This document shows, piece by piece, positions 60,201-64,000 of a stretch of 64,000 nt of DNA. The stretch covers positions 9,548,001-9,612,000 of the forward strand of contig CM064422.1 in NCBI GenBank assembly GCA_032690845.1, read 5' to 3'. Position numbers and translations under genes: made by a program. Source of the stretch: Eleusine coracana subsp. coracana (Eukaryota > Streptophyta > Magnoliopsida > Poales > Poaceae). The notes under the pieces were generated by a model. That model was not told where the DNA came from. It saw only the letters and a program-made list of their open reading frames with translations, and made no database searches. How positions within the stretch are numbered: the first letter of the stretch is position 1; each line of letters opens with the position of its first letter.

Positions 60201-63200
60201 GAAACGGCAGACTCACCATCGTCAGAGGATGAACTCATCTTGGGCCAGCAGAGGACAACAGTTGACAGTGTTCACCACTTGAACCAGGCGGCGGCGGCAG
60301 ATTAGGGATTAGAGAGAAAGAGAAGCGGACGTGGAATTGGCAGCATGATTAGTCGGCAGGTGATGTGCAGCGTTTCTATTAGGTTTACAGCACCCCTTTT
60401 GGGCCTACAGGCCAGCCCAATAGTCGCTAGAAGCAAGGAGCCCGTGAACAAGTCAGGGCTGGTCATCCCTCTTCTAATCGGACGATTAATCATCCCTAAT
60501 CGATGACTAATCGGACGACCTGTCGACTAATCACTAACACCTGATCGAACTGCCTAGTCGGACTTGGAAAACCGACTAGGCCGATTAATCGCGACTAATC
60601 GGACGACTTGAAATCACTGCTGGTATTGTAGATTTAACTGAAATTATATTTTTTGCCCTTTCAAAATAAAATTCCTAAATTTATGATTAAGATCATTGAT
60701 CACAGTACCGATTGTTCGCACCTGCGCATGTCCAGTGTTCATTTTGTCACGGGAAGGTGAACATGGTGATCATTTGGATCTTTGATTATGTTGTGGCAGG
60801 TTTTTTTTGTCCATATCAAAAATATTCCTTAGCTCTTTCTGTTCTTCGATGCTAATTTCAGAAACATGACATGTTGTTAAGTTTACCTGGTATCTCAATA
60901 TTTGTTCGTTTGGTTGAGGAAAGTGCAATACATTTCTATGTTTTTTTCTTGATTAAATATTTTATTTGACAAAATCACCAAGTCCTGATTTTTCTTAGAA
61001 AAAAAGGCCAAAGTCACATACTGTTATAACAGTTCTTGTCTCAGTTTTATTTAGGTGACATGTTACCTTGCTTTTTTTTTTTTAGTTGCTTGATGAACTC
61101 TTTCAGTGGCCCTTATTTTGGTACTTGAACATAGGACCCGGATTTTGTGCCCATAGGCTTGGGCGTCCCACATATATCAGCCACAAACAGCCTGTTTGAA
61201 GATTCGTGCACTGACGGAGACTTAGCGGGGCTGCCTAAACGTTATCAGGGCCCTACTCAGTACTCACCCATGTGCTGCACGTACATCTCTGCTCCCTGTC
61301 TCCCTGTCTTCTCCGCATTGCCACAGGACAGAGCTCACCGCTCACTGGGAAGAGCAGATGTGGCCAAGCACCACCCTCCCCTGCTCATATTTGTTGAGTT
61401 TGAGTTGCTGCCACGGATTCTGTGGCATCTCCTTTGTCTTCAACGAGCTGCAGCTGCTTGGGAGGAGAGAGGAAGACCGAACTAGTTGCAGTTGCAGCTG
61501 CTAGGGAGATGGGAGGGAGGCTGCTGGCCTGCAAGACGATGGGATCTTGGCAGCGCAAAGGAGCAAGGCCGAACAACCCCCTCTAGCCCCCCGCCCCATC
61601 CCCTACACACCCCCAATCTGCCTCAGTTGGGTGTACAGCCGGCAAGCTGCCAGGCGCCTCACCTTCACAGCCCACCGTCGCATCTTCCACCACCCATTCC
61701 ATTCATCTTATCAACTACAAGACTCCCCCTCCCTTGCCCGGCCCGCCATCGCGGCTGGCAGCGCCCCGCCTACCACCGGGCTGGCCTTCCTCCCTGCTTC
61801 TAGAGTCACCGAGAGAGGAGCTTGCCTGGAACCCAAACCTCCAACCCCTAATGGCGCCAGGCGCCAGCCATCGTCAGCAAGAGCTTCTCTGGTGAGCTTC
61901 TTTGGACCATGTTTCTCTTCTACATGACATCAGGCTTTATCCTTTCCTTTTTCTACACATACCGTGGAGCTTCACGGTGGAGAGGCTGGGGCTCATCCGT
62001 TAGCTCCGTTTGGAGTGTTAGTTTTGCACTCGTCTTGAAAGATTTCTGTTCACCTGGTAACTAGGATGCCCGAGCCAGTGGGCACTGTTTGTTTTTCATT
62101 CAACATATCTATGCAACATAAGTTTGCCTTAACATTATTTTCCTGATATGTGTTTCTTGTTTACTCAGAGTTCAAATGTTTAGAGAATTTATCGAGTCAG
62201 ACAAAGCAGCAAGAAGAGTTACTGGTGAAATATCTGGGCCAGGTCCAGGATCCATTGAGATAGTTATCCGTCGAGGCCATGTAGTTGAAGATGGATATAG
62301 GCAGTTGAATTGTTTAAGATCAAAGTTAAAGTCCTGCATTCACGTGTCATTTGTAAGTGAATGTGGCCTTCCTGAAGCTGGTTTGGACTATGGTGGTCTG
62401 TCAAAGGAGTTCTTAACGGATCTGTCTAAGGCTGCTTTTAGTCCAGAGTAAGCCTTCTGTGAAACTTCTTAGTCTGTAAATATTATAAAAAAAATATGTT
62501 TATTTGCCAAGGCAATGATGTTAACCTTCTATTTCTCTCAAATCTGGACAGGTACGGATTGTTTTCTCAAACATCAACATCTGATAGCAGTTTAATTCCC
62601 AGCAATTCTGCTAAGCTTTTGGATAATGGCATTGATATGATTGAGTTTCTTGGTCGAGTTGTTGGCAAGGCACTATATGAAGGTATTCTGCTGGACTATT
62701 CGTTCTCACCAGTATTTGTGCAGAAACTTCTGGGGCGTTATAGTTTTCTGGATGAATTATCAACACTGGATCCAGAACTTTATAGAAATCTTATGCAATT
62801 AAAGGTACTACAAACATTTGTTTTTGTTTCCCTTTCATAATAGTTGCAAGATACTAAGAATATTCCTTTCACTAGTGGAAGTAGCAATGATCAGGTGAAT
62901 TGTCAATATTTGACCTTTTTATGTTAGTGTAAATTCTTCAAGATAATTCATGGATACCAGCCATTACCAAATATTGCTGCCACCTGCCTTTTTATATTTT
63001 GGATGTATTCATGGTTTATAGTGTTTGCTATATGTGGTTATGCGTTAGGGTGCCTCCAAGAGTCAATACTTTGTATTTATCATAGCTCGTCATACTTTAA
63101 ACACTATCTTGTCATTTATTTATTGTTAATAAATGGATTTTACTTTTGAGATTGCTAATGTCATATTTACTCTTGGATTTAAGACGATACCATCTGAGGT

Positions 63201-64000
63201 TGCCCTCTGTAATGGTTATATTTACTTTTGAGAAGTACCTATATGGTCATCAGATGCTGCTTAATTACTAATATTTAGTTTTTCTTTTTCCTTTTTTTTG
63301 TAGAAATTCTGCTGCGGTAATGAGTTGATAGCATTTTGAAATTGTTATTTTTTTGGCAATAACAATATGTACTACATTTCTGCTCAACAGCACTATGAGG
63401 GCGATGTTGAGGATCTATGTTTGGATTTTACTGTAACTGAAGAATTGGGTGGCAAAAGAATTGTCCATGAGCTGAGACTTGGTGGTAAAAATATTTCTGT
63501 TACAAATGAAAATAAGTTGCACTATGTCCATGCAATGGCAGATTTCAAGCTTAACCGTCAGGTTCATGTCATTATTCTTGCTTTTTATGATTTGCAGCCT
63601 TTGTTCTGTATCCTCAGCAAACATTTTACTTAACCATTTTTCCTGCAGATATTTCCATTTACAAATGCCTTTTATCGAGGACTCAGCGATCTCATTTCAC
63701 CATCTTGGCTGAATCTGTTTAATGCAAATGAATTTAATCAGGTAACTTTCTCCTTCATTTTACTCCCTCTAGATTAAATTGTTGACGCAGTTGACTTTCT
63801 TAGTTATGTTTGATCATTCGTCTTATTCAAAAAAATTGAAAAATGATCAGATATTTTGTTATGATTTGTTTTATCATTAAAAAAAGTTGAAACCTACTTT
63901 ATAATTTTGTATATTTTAACTAATATTTTGAATAAGATGAATGGTCAAACGTAGCTAAAAAAGTCAATGGCATCAATAATTTAAATCTGGAGGGAGTACA
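54286..64000 (+). CDS. UPL7: HECT E3 ubiquitin-protein ligase UPL7 (5' part, runs off window)
   Basis: Ten exons are visible: 54286-54315, 54406-54528, 56222-56462, 57212-57795, 58364-59344, 59435-59769, 62169-62447, 62552-62804, 63391-63561, 63649-63741, giving 1030 residues with consistent phases. Arabidopsis UPL7 is about 1140, so roughly 110 residues lie beyond the window. The N-terminus reads VSLRGSSAREITRDALLQKV, diagnostic of UPL7 rather than UPL6, followed by an IQ-like motif (SIQRVWRRYFV) spanning exons 2-3. A long helical region ends at about residue 800, and the HECT N-lobe occupies exons 7-10 (GLDYGGLSKEFL; FLGRVVGKALYEGILLDY). The catalytic Cys in the HECT C-lobe is not in the window. 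Intron 6 (2.4 kb) contains two DNA transposons. UPL enzymes attach ubiquitin through a thioester intermediate. Confidence 0.93.
55331..55576. repeat. Two-copy 123-bp tandem duplication in UPL7 intron 2
   Basis: AAGCTAGCGAGCATC starts at 55331 and at 55454. Both copies continue with TTCACAAAGTT, CAGTTTCATGTCAC, GCCATACATTTGTCAT and CTTCAGAAGTGCA. About ten substitutions separate the copies by eye. Confidence 0.9.
59820..60619. mobile_element. Non-autonomous hAT element in UPL7 intron 6
   Basis: 800 bp, flanked by a perfect 8-bp target duplication CTGGTATT (59812-59819 and 60620-60627). The ends CAATGATTTCAAGTTG and CGACTTGAAATCACTG are inverted repeats with two mismatches. Subterminal regions carry many GACTAATCG/CGATTAGTC and CCTAGTCGG motifs in both orientations, as in hAT transposase-binding arrays. 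An open frame on the minus strand (60238-60056) is too short to be a transposase. The left end lies only 51 bp from the exon-6 donor. Confidence 0.9.
61147..62085. mobile_element. Candidate TIR element in UPL7 intron 6, GC-rich
   Basis: The left end GTGCCCATAGGCTTGGGCGT and the right end, read inverted, GTGCCCACTGGCTCGGGCAT agree at 18 of 22 positions (61147-61168 and 62064-62085). The interior is C-rich and unlike the surrounding AT-rich intron. I see no transposase and no clear target duplication, so superfamily assignment is open. Confidence 0.55.
63763..63996. mobile_element. Stowaway-like MITE in UPL7 intron
   Basis: 234 bp. The ends CTCCCTCTAGATTAAATT and TTTAAATCTGGAGGGAG are inverted repeats, and TA dinucleotides flank both sides (63761-63762, 63997-63998). 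It lies in the intron after exon 10. Confidence 0.85.

Overview
The window is nuclear DNA of a grass (Poaceae, probably a panicoid or related lineage; inferred from GC-rich first exons, grass-type MITEs, SIRE/Maximus copia and Tat/RIRE2-type gypsy sequences and protein similarity to rice genes). It is not prokaryotic. No tRNA or rRNA gene and no CRISPR array was found.

Layout. 1-16.7 kb is retrotransposon debris: a minus-strand Ty1-copia (SIRE/Maximus-like) remnant joined near 6.45 kb to a plus-strand Tat-lineage Ty3-gypsy remnant, which keeps a long antisense ORF block (about 12.4-15.3 kb) and a 3' LTR. 16.7-20.8 kb is non-genic: an array of hairpin repeats, a MITE with long terminal inverted repeats (TIRs), and unassigned GC-rich sequence. 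20.8-31.7 kb is gene-rich: a 13-exon chloroplast MRS2-type Mg transporter (minus), a 4-exon RMI2 homologue (minus), and a 3-exon DRM1/ARP dormancy/auxin-associated gene (plus). 32.5-39.9 kb is a complete but non-coding LTR retrotransposon with a perfect 5-bp target-site duplication (TSD) and several internal tandem repeats. 41.3-64 kb holds three plus-strand genes: an 11-exon SAAL1-like ARM-repeat gene with a one-base frameshift in exon 4, an 8-exon TIFY-CCT-GATA factor (ZML type), and the first ten exons of the HECT E3 ligase UPL7, which runs off the right edge.

The host genes are unrelated housekeeping or regulatory loci (Mg transport into plastids, dissolution of recombination intermediates, dormancy response, transcription, ubiquitination). 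They form no operon or pathway. Introns carry small DNA transposons and a SINE: a SINE in MRS2, a Stowaway-like MITE in RMI2, a hAT MITE in SAAL1, and a hAT element, a second TIR element and a Stowaway-like MITE in UPL7. Exon boundaries were read by eye from GT/AG sites, phase and family similarity. I found no convincing new biological system. The observations most worth checking are the SAAL1 frameshift, the non-coding LTR element with its reiterated CCTTCGG/CCGAAGG motif, the antisense ORF of the Tat element, and the unassigned TIR element in UPL7 intron 6.
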